Both the position numbers and the translations under genes were made by a program. Positions 20,166-30,238 of a DNA stretch of 64,000 nucleotides are shown here, piece after piece. The notes beneath the pieces were generated by a model. The model was not told the DNA's origin. It was given only the letters and a program-made list of their open reading frames with translations, and ran no database searches. How positions within the stretch are numbered: the first letter of the stretch is position 1; every line of letters starts with the position of its first letter. Source of the stretch: Chitinophaga pinensis. GTDB lineage: Bacteria > Bacteroidota > Bacteroidia > UKL13-3. The stretch spans positions 1-64,000 of the forward strand of contig CAMAWM010000007.1 of NCBI GenBank assembly GCA_945861965.1, written 5' to 3'.

Positions 20166-20360
20166 ATGATATACATAAACGTAAAAGAAAACGATTCATT
20201 AGATAAATCTCTAAAGAAGTTTAAAAAGAAGTTTGAAAAAACTGGAGTTGTAAAAGAACTTCGTTCGCGCCAAGGTTTTATAAAACCTTGTATTAAGAGG
20301 CGTCAAGAATTTATTCATGCGGCATATAAACAAAAAATGCAGCAAATGAGCAACGACTAA
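20166..20360 (+). CDS. rpsU: 30S ribosomal protein S21
   Basis: 64 aa; SLDKSLKKFKKKFEKTGVVKELRSRQGFIKPCIKRRQE. Confidence 0.97.
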   Translation: MIYINVKENDSLDKSLKKFKKKFEKTGVVKELRSRQGFIKPCIKRRQEFIHAAYKQKMQQMSND

Positions 20361-20394
20361 AATTATTTTAAGAAAAAATTAACATAGAATAGTC

Positions 20395-20430
20395 AAAGAC
20401 TCACACAATTGTGAGTCTTTTTTATTTTTA
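20395..20430 (+). terminator. Rho-independent terminator after rpsU
   Basis: aaagactcaca-caat-tgtgagtcttt followed by T-run. Confidence 0.9.
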
Positions 20431-20486
20431 TTAGTTATCGAATAAATTATAATTGCAATACCATTAAATTAAATTTTAAAAAAAGA

Positions 20487-21041
20487 ATGAAAAATACAGC
20501 AACAATTATACTCTTGATTTTGACTTTAGGATTTTTTGGATGTTCAAAAGATGACGGCAATAACAATGGTGGCGGAACTACAACGGGCGGAACTACAAAT
20601 CCAACGTATTACTTTAAGGCAAAAATAAATGGAATACAATACAATATGAATGTCATTTATGCTGGAAGAGATGCTGTTACAGATCCAACAAACCCAGTTC
20701 TTACAATTATAGCAAGACCAACAACTGCATTTGGATCACGTCCAGACTTTGAGTTTAATATTAGAAAACTAAATGGAACTTGGGCAAATAATGCACTTTA
20801 TCATATGGATCAAACCAATAATGTTAGCAGTGTAAAAGTAATTGGAGCAGATACTAGAACATACAATACAAACATTACTCCAGTACAGCCTGGCTATGGT
20901 TTAGATGTCCAATTCTCAAAATTAGAATTTGATTCTTACGGTGTTTTGACAGCAACATTTTCAGGAAAAATTCAAACCGATGGTAGTTTGGATTTGCTTG
21001 ATATTACTGAAGGTCAAATGAATCTTGACATTAACGAATAG
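20487..21041 (+). CDS. Hypothetical lipoprotein
   Basis: 184 aa; lipobox-like LGFFGCSKDDGNNNGGG. Confidence 0.7.
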   Translation: MKNTATIILLILTLGFFGCSKDDGNNNGGGTTTGGTTNPTYYFKAKINGIQYNMNVIYAGRDAVTDPTNPVLTIIARPTTAFGSRPDFEFNIRKLNGTWANNALYHMDQTNNVSSVKVIGADTRTYNTNITPVQPGYGLDVQFSKLEFDSYGVLTATFSGKIQTDGSLDLLDITEGQMNLDINE

Positions 21042-21142
21042 TGCGCTAAACAAGACACTTAATGCGACAAAGTTGATTAGTTGAATTCAGTAATAAATTT
21101 AAGCACATCATTAAGTCGCTACATTTGACTTCCTAAAAATCA

Positions 21143-22375
21143 TTGACAATGAGAAAACCAATTTGTTTATTATACTTTATTCTGATTTCTGCTCAAATAA
21201 CATTTGCTCAGTTGCAATTGACTAATAACAAATTGCAAATTGCAGATATTGATAGCGGCACATTAAAACTACGCTCAAAGCTTTATGAAAAAATACCTGC
21301 AGGAGATTTAAATATCTATGGTTTTAACCTCAATGAAGTTCCAATTTACAACGATGAAGCCTATGCTAAAAGATTGAGCTTAATCGAAAGTGAAATTCCT
21401 TTGCCTTACAATAGTAACGTAAAAGCTTTTATTGATTTATACACCATTAGAAAAAGACCACTTTTAAGCAAGATACTCGGATTGTCTAAGCATTATTTTC
21501 CGCAGATCGAAGAGATTTTTGATAGAGAAAATATACCTGTAGAAATGAAGTATTTAGCCGTTATCGAATCTTCATTAAATCAACATGCAACAAGTCCTGT
21601 TGGCGCTGGCGGAATGTGGCAATTTATGGCACCTACCGGAAGAATTTACGGATTAACAACCAGCTCACATTTAGATGAACGCAGAGACTTTATAAAATCA
21701 ACAGAAGCCGCAGTTAAATATTTTAAAGATTCATATAGAATTTATAACGATTGGTTGCTTGTAATTGCAAGCTACAATTGTGGCGCTGGAAACGTGAACA
21801 AAGCAATTCGTAAAAGCGGAGGCAAAAGAAATTTTTGGGCAATAATGCCCTATCTACCCCGCGAAACACGTGGTTATGTTCCAGCTTTTATAGCTGCTGC
21901 TTATGCAATGAATTATGCTGCCGAACACAATATCTACCCTTCAGACTCATTAAATCTTTACCATCATTTAGACACAGTAATGGTTGATAACAGGTTTTCT
22001 ATTGATCAAATTGCATTGGCTTTAAATATGCAAACCGAAGAAATTAAAAATCTAAATCCATCCTTAAAAAAAGGATACATTCCATTTGTATCAAACAAGA
22101 TATCATTGACTCTTCCTTATTCAAAAGCAGTACAGTTTATAGAGTTGCAAAATTCAGAAAACGCTATGATAGCTGATGAAAACTTGATGGCTTTGAATAT
22201 TAAAACCGTTGAAAAATCAGTTCGCTTTTCTTACAAAGTGCGAAAAGGCGACCAACTTGCATCATTGGCAAAAAAATATGATGTAGGTGTTAGAGATTTA
22301 AAGCGTTGGAACAAAATACGAAATGGTAAAATAAGGAAAGGACAACGCCTTACTATTTACTCAAACAAAGCTTAA
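21143..22375 (+). CDS. Lytic transglycosylase with LysM domain (MltD-like)
   Basis: VIESSLNQHATSPVGAGGMWQFMAPTGRIYGL; VIASYNCGAGNVNKAI; C-terminal YKVRKGDQLASLAKKYDVGVRDLKRWN. Confidence 0.92.
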   Translation: MTMRKPICLLYFILISAQITFAQLQLTNNKLQIADIDSGTLKLRSKLYEKIPAGDLNIYGFNLNEVPIYNDEAYAKRLSLIESEIPLPYNSNVKAFIDLYTIRKRPLLSKILGLSKHYFPQIEEIFDRENIPVEMKYLAVIESSLNQHATSPVGAGGMWQFMAPTGRIYGLTTSSHLDERRDFIKSTEAAVKYFKDSYRIYNDWLLVIASYNCGAGNVNKAIRKSGGKRNFWAIMPYLPRETRGYVPAFIAAAYAMNYAAEHNIYPSDSLNLYHHLDTVMVDNRFSIDQIALALNMQTEEIKNLNPSLKKGYIPFVSNKISLTLPYSKAVQFIELQNSENAMIADENLMALNIKTVEKSVRFSYKVRKGDQLASLAKKYDVGVRDLKRWNKIRNGKIRKGQRLTIYSNKA

Positions 22376-23236
22376 TTATTTTCTTTTTACTGCTTCTAAA
22401 GTATTCAACATCAATCCAACTCTAGTCATTGGACCAACACCTCCTGGAACAGGCGTTATGTAGCTGCATTTAGGCGATACATTTGCAAAATCAACATCCC
22501 CTTTTAATGAATATCCTTTTGCGCTTGAGGCATCATTTACTCTTGAAATTCCAACGTCAATTACTATTGCGCCTTCTTTAACCATTTCCTTTTTCAAAAA
22601 CTCAGGAATTCCTAATGCTGCAATTACAATATCTGCTTGTTGAGTAAGCTCAGTTAAATTTTTGGTTTTGCTGTGACAAATGGTAACTGTGCAGTTTTTT
22701 TGAAGCATCAAAATGCTCATTGGTTTGCCAACAATATCGCTTCTGCCAATTACTACACATGATTTTCCGGCAGTTTCTATTTGATAATATTCCAATAGCT
22801 TAATTATACCAAAAGGAGTTGCTGGCAAATAACAAGGCAATCCCTTAAACATTAGCCCAACATTCATAGGATGAAAACCATCAACATCTTTTTTCCAATT
22901 AATGGTCTCAGTAATTTTTTTTTCGTTAATGTGTTTTGGCAATGGAAGTTGGACAATCAAGCCATCAATCGAATCGTTGTTGTTGATTTTTTCAATTTCT
23001 GCCAACAAATCATTTTCGCTTATATCGGCATCAAATCGCAAAACAGTCGAATCAAATCCTACCTCTTTGCAGTCTTTTTCTTTTGCGCCCACATAAGTCA
23101 TGCTTGCACCATCAGCACCAACAAGTATTGCAGCCAAATGAGGTGTCTTTACTCCTTGGATTTTTAAATTATCAACCTCAATTTTAATGTTTGCTTTTAA
23201 TGCTTTCGAAACTAAGTTACCGTCTAATATTTGCAT
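22376..23236 (-). CDS. folD: Bifunctional methylenetetrahydrofolate dehydrogenase/methenyltetrahydrofolate cyclohydrolase
   Basis: GLIVQLPLPKHI, VIGRSDIVGKPMSILML, TPVPGGVGPMT. Confidence 0.97.
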   Translation of the reverse strand: MQILDGNLVSKALKANIKIEVDNLKIQGVKTPHLAAILVGADGASMTYVGAKEKDCKEVGFDSTVLRFDADISENDLLAEIEKINNNDSIDGLIVQLPLPKHINEKKITETINWKKDVDGFHPMNVGLMFKGLPCYLPATPFGIIKLLEYYQIETAGKSCVVIGRSDIVGKPMSILMLQKNCTVTICHSKTKNLTELTQQADIVIAALGIPEFLKKEMVKEGAIVIDVGISRVNDASSAKGYSLKGDVDFANVSPKCSYITPVPGGVGPMTRVGLMLNTLEAVKRK

Positions 23237-23247
23237 ATTCTTATTTA

Positions 23248-25035
23248 CTAATCTAATTTTAAAACAGCCATAAAAGCACTTTGAGGAATTTCAACACTAC
23301 CAACTTGTCGCATGCGTTTTTTTCCTTCTTTTTGCTTTTCTAATAGCTTTCTTTTTCGTGATATATCTCCACCATAACATTTTGCAGTCACATCTTTTCT
23401 CAATGCTTTGATTGTTTCTCTTGCAATAACTTTGGCACCAATGCTTGCTTGAATAGGGATTTCAAATTGATGCCTAGGAATCAACTCCTTTAATTTTTCG
23501 CAAATCTTTTTCCCATAATCAAATGCTCTATCGCGATGAATAATTGCAGACAAAGCATCAACATTGTCTTTGTTTAATAAGATATCCAATTTCACCAATT
23601 CGCTTGAGATATAACCAATGGGATGGTAATCAAACGAAGCATAACCACGAGAAATTGTTTTCAATTTATCAAAAAAATCAAACACAACTTCAGCCAAAGG
23701 CATGTCAAATTTCAACTCAATTCGATCTGTTGTTAGATAAATCTGATTTTTCAAAATCCCACGCTTACCTAAACACAAAGTCATAATTGCTCCAATATAT
23801 TCAGCACGAGATATTATTTGAGCAGAAATAAATGGCTCTTCAATATGTTCAATATGGTTTACATCTGGCAAATCGCTTGGATTGTTAACTATAATCATTG
23901 CGCCTTTAATGGTATAGCAATGATAACTTACGTTTGGAACAGTTGTAATACAGGTCATTTTAAACTCTCGTTCTAGTCTTTCCTGAATAATTTCCATATG
24001 CAACATGCCTAAAAAACCACATCTAAATCCAAATCCTAATGCAGCCGAACTTTCTGGTTCAAAAGTTAATGATGCATCGTTAAGTTGAAGTTTATACATG
24101 CTCTCTCGCAGCTCTTCAAAGTCTTCAGTATCCACAGGATAAATTCCGGCAAATACCATTGGCTTTACATCCTCAAACCCTTTAACAACTGACTTTGTCG
24201 GGTTTGCGACATGCGTAATTGTATCGCCTACTTTCACCTCTCTCGCTTCTTTTATACCTGAAATTATATATCCAACATCGCCTGCTTTAACTTCATCTTT
24301 TGGCTCTAAATCCAATCGCAAAATCCCAACTTCATCTGCATAATATTCCTTGCCTGTAGCTAAAAATTTTACATTATCTCCTTTTTTGATTTTACCATCA
24401 TACACTCTGAAATAAGCAATAATTCCTCGAAACGAATTATATACCGAATCAAAAATTAATGCTTTTAAAGGCTTATCTTCATCTCCTTTTGGATGAGGAA
24501 TCCTATGAACAACTGCCTCTAAAATTTCCTTCACGCCCTCTCCTGTTTTTCCGCTTGCTCTTAAAATACTCTCGCGTTCGCAACCAATCAAATCAACTAT
24601 TTGATCACTAACTTCTTCAGGCATTGAACTTGGCAAATCAATTTTGTTAAGAATTGGAATTATTTCCAATCCTTGCTCAATTGCCAAATATAAATTTGAA
24701 ATAGTTTGCGCTTGAATTCCCTGAGCCGAATCTATAATTAGCAATGCGCCATCGCAGGCCGCAATACTTCGCGATACTTCGTAACTAAAATCAACATGCC
24801 CGGGAGTATCAATTAGATTCAAAACATACTTTTGTCCATCCAATTCATAATTCATTTGAATGGCGTGGCTTTTTATTGTAATTCCTCGCTCTCTTTCCAA
24901 ATCCATATTATCCAACAATTGAGCTTGCATATCTCGCTTGCTTATGGTTTTGGTATATTCTAAAAGGCGATCGGCAAGTGTGCTTTTTCCGTGATCTATA
25001 TGTGCTATTATGCAAAAATTGCGTATGTGATTCAT
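23248..25035 (-). CDS. lepA: Elongation factor 4 (LepA)
   Basis: [32 protein letters not shown], full-length 595 aa. Confidence 0.98.
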   Translation of the reverse strand: MNHIRNFCIIAHIDHGKSTLADRLLEYTKTISKRDMQAQLLDNMDLERERGITIKSHAIQMNYELDGQKYVLNLIDTPGHVDFSYEVSRSIAACDGALLIIDSAQGIQAQTISNLYLAIEQGLEIIPILNKIDLPSSMPEEVSDQIVDLIGCERESILRASGKTGEGVKEILEAVVHRIPHPKGDEDKPLKALIFDSVYNSFRGIIAYFRVYDGKIKKGDNVKFLATGKEYYADEVGILRLDLEPKDEVKAGDVGYIISGIKEAREVKVGDTITHVANPTKSVVKGFEDVKPMVFAGIYPVDTEDFEELRESMYKLQLNDASLTFEPESSAALGFGFRCGFLGMLHMEIIQERLEREFKMTCITTVPNVSYHCYTIKGAMIIVNNPSDLPDVNHIEHIEEPFISAQIISRAEYIGAIMTLCLGKRGILKNQIYLTTDRIELKFDMPLAEVVFDFFDKLKTISRGYASFDYHPIGYISSELVKLDILLNKDNVDALSAIIHRDRAFDYGKKICEKLKELIPRHQFEIPIQASIGAKVIARETIKALRKDVTAKCYGGDISRKRKLLEKQKEGKKRMRQVGSVEIPQSAFMAVLKLD

Positions 25036-25131
25036 TGTTTTTCGAGGGCGCGAAAGTAGTTAAAAAGTATTAGTCGGCAGTTGATGAATATTCGTTCCGT
25101 AAAAAATCAGGAATTTTTTAATTATCTAAAA

Positions 25132-25851
25132 TTATCGAGGCTTGTTGCGATAGTTTTTATAGTTTCCAGTACCACTATTTCTGTTATCTCCAGTATTTCG
25201 GTTTCGGTTTCGATTTCTATTTTGGTTTTGATTGTTGTTTCGGAAATTGCGATTGTTTTGATTTCTATTTAATTGCGGTCTTGATTCTTGTGTAGTTGTA
25301 AATTGGACATCTTCGCCTTCATTAATTTTTATTTTACCATCGCTTAATTGTTCCAAATGAGCCATAATCTGTTCATCTGTCAACATTTCATCGTTCCAAT
25401 TCCGACAGCTGGTCTTCATAAACGAACCGATTGAATTAATATAAGCAGTTTTAAAAGGTCCATCTTCAAGTTCCGTTACTTTTACAATCATTCTTTCGAT
25501 TGATTTTCCATAAAACCGAAATGCAATTTTATTCACTGGATATGGCAATCTATCTGGTTTTGATTGTATGGTTTCAGGAGTTGGCTTTGGGTAAGGCGAT
25601 TCAATATCTAATTTAAAATCACTAATGATAAATAAGTGATCATACAGTTTGTGTTTATAATCTGCAATATCACGCAAATGTGGATTTAGCTGACCCATTA
25701 ATTGAATTAATTCGTCTGCAATTTGTTTGCGTTTTTCATGATCTACAGTTTGCAAAGCAACTTCAACCATTTTCTGAATATTTCTACCATATTCTGAAAT
25801 TATTAGCTTGCCTCTTTGCGTATTGTACTCTAATTGTAATTCCTTTTCCAT
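25132..25851 (-). CDS. DUF4290 domain-containing protein with Asn/Arg-rich C-terminal tail
   Basis: 239 aa; LEYNTQRGKLIISEYGRNIQKMVE typical start; tail NRNFRNNNQNQNRNRNRNRNTGDNRN. Confidence 0.85.
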   Translation of the reverse strand: MEKELQLEYNTQRGKLIISEYGRNIQKMVEVALQTVDHEKRKQIADELIQLMGQLNPHLRDIADYKHKLYDHLFIISDFKLDIESPYPKPTPETIQSKPDRLPYPVNKIAFRFYGKSIERMIVKVTELEDGPFKTAYINSIGSFMKTSCRNWNDEMLTDEQIMAHLEQLSDGKIKINEGEDVQFTTTQESRPQLNRNQNNRNFRNNNQNQNRNRNRNRNTGDNRNSGTGNYKNYRNKPR

Positions 25852-25924
25852 TGAGGCGCAAGATAGCTTATTTTATAAAAAAAAGCCATTCAATTCTTGG
25901 TTTAGGTTTTACACTTATCTTTTC

Positions 25925-25932
25925 TAAATTTG
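25925..25932 (+). promoter_or_regulatory. -7 element TAAATTTG upstream of kdnA-like gene
   Basis: Perfect TAnnTTTG match 28 nt before the ATG; -33 element not clear. Confidence 0.4.
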
Positions 25933-25960
25933 CAACGCAAAAACCAAACAAATTTATACT

Positions 25961-27166
25961 ATGGCAGGAACAGAATTCTATGGCGCTGAAGAGCGAAAAG
26001 AAGTTAATGACGTATTAGAAACTGGAATTTTTTTTCGATTCAATCACGATGCACAACGAAATGGAATTTGGAAAGCCCGAGAATTTGAAACTGAAGTTGC
26101 AAAATTGGTTGGTGCAAAGTATGCACATGCAGTTAGCAGCGGAAGTACAGCCGTAAGTTGCGCTTTAGCATCAGCAGGAATTGGAGCAGGAGACGAAGTT
26201 ATTGTTCCTCCATTTACTTACATAGCAACTATTGAAGCAGTAATATTTGCAGGAGCTTTACCCGTTTTTGCAGAAATAGACGAAACACTTTGCCTAAGCG
26301 CTGAAGGAATTAAGAAAGCAATTACACCAAAAACAAAGGCTGTTTGCCTTGTTCACATGTGCGGACAAATGGCAAATATGGACGAAATAATGTCCGTAAT
26401 TAACGAACATAATTTAATTTTAGTTGAAGATGCCGGACAAGCTTTGGCCGCTAGCTATAATGGAATTTCAACAGGACTTTGGGGGAAAACTGGTTGTTAT
26501 AGTTTTGATTTTTTTAAAATTGCAACTGCTGGAGAAGGAGGTGTAATGGTAACCAACGATGAGAATGCTTATAAATTAGCCGACAATTATTCAGACCACG
26601 GTCACGATCATATTGGAAATAACAGAGGAATGGAAAACCATCCCGTTTTAGGGTTTAATTTTCGCATTTCAGAATTGCATGCTGCCATTGGCTTAGTTCA
26701 AACCAGAAGAGTGCCGATGATTAGAGAAAACAATAACAAACACAAAAAACTCTTGATGAATGAATTGGGTAAAATTGACGGACTTGGCTTTGCAACAATC
26801 CCAGATCCTAATGGAGATTCAGCTACATTTTTGAATTTGTTGTTGCCAAATACAATGGCTGCACAAAGTGTGGTTGATGAATTTAATAAAAACGGAGTAT
26901 CAGGATTTAATTATTGGTATACCAATATGTATCACTTTATAAATCAATGGGGTCACATTAAAAATGGACACGTGGCGGCCAAAACCAATATTCAATTATT
27001 AGGCGCACCTCAAGATTATAATAATTTAGATTTACCAAAAACTCAAGAAACAGTTGGCCGATTGATTTCATTTGGAATAAAAGCAAGTTGGAGTGATAAT
27101 GAAGTAAATTCATTAGCCGAAAAAATCAGTATTTGTATCAAATCAGTATTGAATCAACACGTATAA
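25961..27166 (+). CDS. kdnA: 8-amino-3,8-dideoxy-alpha-D-manno-octulosonate transaminase-like (DegT/DnrJ/EryC1/StrS family)
   Basis: DegT fold motifs (VSSGSTAVSCALASAGIGAGDEVIVPPFTYIATIEA, CYSFDFFKIATAGEGGV) plus adjacency to kdnB-like and kdsA genes. Confidence 0.8.
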   Translation: MAGTEFYGAEERKEVNDVLETGIFFRFNHDAQRNGIWKAREFETEVAKLVGAKYAHAVSSGSTAVSCALASAGIGAGDEVIVPPFTYIATIEAVIFAGALPVFAEIDETLCLSAEGIKKAITPKTKAVCLVHMCGQMANMDEIMSVINEHNLILVEDAGQALAASYNGISTGLWGKTGCYSFDFFKIATAGEGGVMVTNDENAYKLADNYSDHGHDHIGNNRGMENHPVLGFNFRISELHAAIGLVQTRRVPMIRENNNKHKKLLMNELGKIDGLGFATIPDPNGDSATFLNLLLPNTMAAQSVVDEFNKNGVSGFNYWYTNMYHFINQWGHIKNGHVAAKTNIQLLGAPQDYNNLDLPKTQETVGRLISFGIKASWSDNEVNSLAEKISICIKSVLNQHV

Positions 27167-27196
27167 TTAATTTCGAAAATTTTCTGTAAAAAGCAA

Positions 27197-28276
27197 ATGC
27201 ATAAAAACTTTAAGAACATAGAAAAAACGGTTTTTGGACGGGGTAGTTTCAATCAACTTTCGGAAATAATTGAACCCAAAAGAAACCTCAATAACAAGTA
27301 TTTTGTATATATCGTTGATGCGTATTTCAAAGGAAAGGACTTAGAAAACAGACTTCATTCAAAACCAGAAGACATTGTTTACTTTATAGATGTTGACCCT
27401 CACGAACCAACAACTGAACAAATAGACCAATTGCGCAATGAAATTTTAAATTCAAAAGGCCTCCCTTCTGGTGTAATTGGAATTGGCGGAGGAAGTATTA
27501 TGGATATTGCAAAAGCACTCTCATTAATGCTGCGCAACGAAGGCAAATCGCAACAATATCAAGGATTAAATTTAATTAAAAATCCAGGAGTTTATCATGT
27601 CGGAATTCCTACAATTTCCGGAACAGGTGCCGAATGTTCAATGACAGCAGTATTAACTGGGCCCGAAAAAAAACTAGGATTAAAATGCGAATGGACTGTT
27701 TTCGACCAGCTGATTTTAGATTCAGAATTGACAGCTAGCGTACCGGTTGATAAATGGTTTTTTACTGGTATGGATACTTTTATTCACTGCATTGAAAGTC
27801 GTGATGGAATACTTAACAATGCTTACAGTATGGCTTATGGAGAAGAAAGTTTAAAGCTTTGTCGCGATATATTTTTATCTGAAAAATCAGGACAGAATGC
27901 TGAAAATGACGATAAATTAATGGTAGCATCTTTGATGGGCGGATTGAGTTTAACATATAGCGAAGTTGGGGTTTGCCACGCATTAAGTTATGGATTAAGT
28001 AAAATATTTGGTGAAAAACATTGCTATGCAAATTGTTTGGCATTTCAACATTTATCAGATTATTATCCTGAAGGAGTAGCAGAATTCAAAACCATGTTGC
28101 AAAAACATTCCATTCAATTGCCAAGTGGATTAAGTAAAAATTGGTCTGACGAAGAAATAACTGCAATGGCAAATGTTGCTTATAATTTACCTCACATGTG
28201 GAATCACGCAATTGGTGAAGATTGGAAAGCGAAAATCACAATCGAAACCATTAAAGATTTATATAAAAGAATTTAA
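27197..28276 (+). CDS. kdnB: 3-deoxy-alpha-D-manno-octulosonate 8-oxidase-like (iron-containing alcohol dehydrogenase)
   Basis: GVIGIGGGSIMDIAKALSLMLRNEGKSQQYQGLNLIKNPGVYHVGIPTISGTGAECS closely resembles KdnB. Confidence 0.85.
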   Translation: MHKNFKNIEKTVFGRGSFNQLSEIIEPKRNLNNKYFVYIVDAYFKGKDLENRLHSKPEDIVYFIDVDPHEPTTEQIDQLRNEILNSKGLPSGVIGIGGGSIMDIAKALSLMLRNEGKSQQYQGLNLIKNPGVYHVGIPTISGTGAECSMTAVLTGPEKKLGLKCEWTVFDQLILDSELTASVPVDKWFFTGMDTFIHCIESRDGILNNAYSMAYGEESLKLCRDIFLSEKSGQNAENDDKLMVASLMGGLSLTYSEVGVCHALSYGLSKIFGEKHCYANCLAFQHLSDYYPEGVAEFKTMLQKHSIQLPSGLSKNWSDEEITAMANVAYNLPHMWNHAIGEDWKAKITIETIKDLYKRI

Positions 28277-28309
28277 ACTTGATTTGTAAAACCATCATAA
28301 AATCAGAAC

Positions 28310-29137
28310 ATGAAAAAAACTGTAAACGTAGGAAATATTGAATGTGGCAGCGATGAGCTTTTTTTAATCTCTGGTCCTTGTGTTATTGAAGAGGAATCAA
28401 TAATGATGAAAACTGCCGAAACATTAAAAGAGGTTTCAGAACGCTTGAAAATAAAAGTGATTTACAAATCATCGTTTCAAAAAGACAACCGAAGTAGTTT
28501 AAAATACTACGATGGTCCTGGTTTGAGTGAAGGTTTGAACTTGTTAGCAAAAATTAGAGATCAATTTGGCTTCCCAATTTTAACCGATGTGCATTACCCT
28601 GAACAAGCAACTGCCGCAGGCGAAGTGGTTGATGTTATTCAAATTCCAGCGTATTTATGTATGCAATCTACATTATTAGTAGCAGCTGCAAAAACCGGAA
28701 AAGTTGTAAACATAAAGCACGGACAATTTCTTGCTCCAGATAATATGAAACACCCAGTTCAAAAATGTATTGAATCAGGAAACAATCAAATTATTCTGAC
28801 CGAACGTGGCTTTACTTTTGGTTACAACGATTTAATTGTTGATCCACGAAGCTTTTATCATTTAAGAAACATTGGATTTCCTGTAGTTTTTGATGTAACG
28901 CATTGTGTTAGAAAATACGGAACACCAAGTGCAGATCCAAAAGGTGGTGCGCGAGAATTTTTACCTGTATTAAGTCGAGCAGGTGTTGCAGCCGGTGTTG
29001 ATGGTGTATTTATTGAAACACATCCTGAGCCAGCAAAAGCACTGTGCGATGCCGCTTCTCAATTGTGTGTCTATGATTTAGAGGAGTTTTTAAAGCCCCT
29101 TATTGATATTCATAACCTTGAAGTAAAGTACAGATAA
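28310..29137 (+). CDS. kdsA: 3-deoxy-8-phosphooctulonate synthase
   Basis: LISGPCVIEEE, YKSSFQKDNRSS, FGFPILTDVHYPEQ, VFDVTHCVRKYG. Confidence 0.97.
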   Translation: MKKTVNVGNIECGSDELFLISGPCVIEEESIMMKTAETLKEVSERLKIKVIYKSSFQKDNRSSLKYYDGPGLSEGLNLLAKIRDQFGFPILTDVHYPEQATAAGEVVDVIQIPAYLCMQSTLLVAAAKTGKVVNIKHGQFLAPDNMKHPVQKCIESGNNQIILTERGFTFGYNDLIVDPRSFYHLRNIGFPVVFDVTHCVRKYGTPSADPKGGAREFLPVLSRAGVAAGVDGVFIETHPEPAKALCDAASQLCVYDLEEFLKPLIDIHNLEVKYR

Positions 29138-29224
29138 AGAATTGTTGAATTCGAGGATTTGAGCTTTAGTATTTTTAAATTAATATTGCCCCTTTAAACA
29201 AAAAAAATTAATAGCAAATAAATT

Positions 29225-30235
29225 ATGGAATTATACCTTGACTCTGCAAATCTGAAAGAAATTGAAGAGGGCTTTAAATTGGGCTTTCTGAATGGATTAA
29301 CAACTACGCCTACATTTATGCAGCGCGAAGGAATTACAGATATAGATGCGATGATAGTAAAGCTATCTAAAATAGTGCCTGTACTGCAAATTGAAGCACT
29401 TGGAGATACCGCAGAAGATGTGTTGAAAGAAGCCAAACGTCAGCTTGATTTAGGTTTAGATAAAACCAAAACTGTATTTAAAATTCCTGTTTCATTAGAA
29501 GGAGTTCGAGCTTGCAAAATGCTTCGCAACGAAGGATTGCTTGTTAATGTTCATTTGGTTTACACTTTGCAGCAAGCGTATATGGCAATGCAAGCAGGTG
29601 CAACTTATGTTTGCCCATTGGTTGGTCGCTTACAAGATCAAGGACACGATGCATTGGATTTAGTTTCTCAAATAGTTGCTGCTGTAAATTTTTATGGCTA
29701 CGATACCAAGGTTATGTTTTCGTCAGTAAGAACAATGGAGCATGTTAGAAATGCTTTGAATTTGGGCGTGCACACCATTACAGTTCCATTAAAAATAATT
29801 AAACAACTAACCGAAAATCATTTTACAACCGTTGGAACAGATCAGTTTATTCGCGACACTCGCTTAATGACTGTTCGTGTAAAAGATGCAATCAATAGTG
29901 TAAATCCATTGGTTAGCGAAGACACTTCTTTGGCCGATGCTATAGTAAAAATGACCGAATTTGGATTTGGTGCAATTACAGTAACAAATAAAGATGGTTC
30001 GATAAAAGGTGTTTTCACTGATGGTGAATTAAGAAGAAAAATTCAAGCTGAAGGCCGAGATGTTCTCAATCACAAAATTGGTGATTTTACATACAATACT
30101 CCAGTAAGTATTGATGCGGATGCACTATTAAATGATGCTGCTGCAATTTTCAAAACCACTAAAGTGGATACATTGCTTGTAACGGCAAATGGAAAACCAA
30201 TTGGCATGTTAGACATACAAGATTTGGAAGATTAA
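29225..30235 (+). CDS. Transaldolase/FSA-like domain fused to a C-terminal CBS-domain pair
   Basis: aa 1-~216 transaldolase-like (MELYLDSANL, TTTPTFM, TVFKIPVSLEG, VCPLVGRLQDQG); aa ~226-336 CBS pair with KdsD-like GVFTDGELRRKI and GMLDIQDLED. Confidence 0.9.
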   Translation: MELYLDSANLKEIEEGFKLGFLNGLTTTPTFMQREGITDIDAMIVKLSKIVPVLQIEALGDTAEDVLKEAKRQLDLGLDKTKTVFKIPVSLEGVRACKMLRNEGLLVNVHLVYTLQQAYMAMQAGATYVCPLVGRLQDQGHDALDLVSQIVAAVNFYGYDTKVMFSSVRTMEHVRNALNLGVHTITVPLKIIKQLTENHFTTVGTDQFIRDTRLMTVRVKDAINSVNPLVSEDTSLADAIVKMTEFGFGAITVTNKDGSIKGVFTDGELRRKIQAEGRDVLNHKIGDFTYNTPVSIDADALLNDAAAIFKTTKVDTLLVTANGKPIGMLDIQDLED

Positions 30236-30238
30236 AAT

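Noticed and set aside
20566-20600. Short GGCGGAACTAC-type repeat in the lipoprotein gene
   Set aside because: Encodes a Gly/Thr linker after the lipobox; ordinary low-complexity coding
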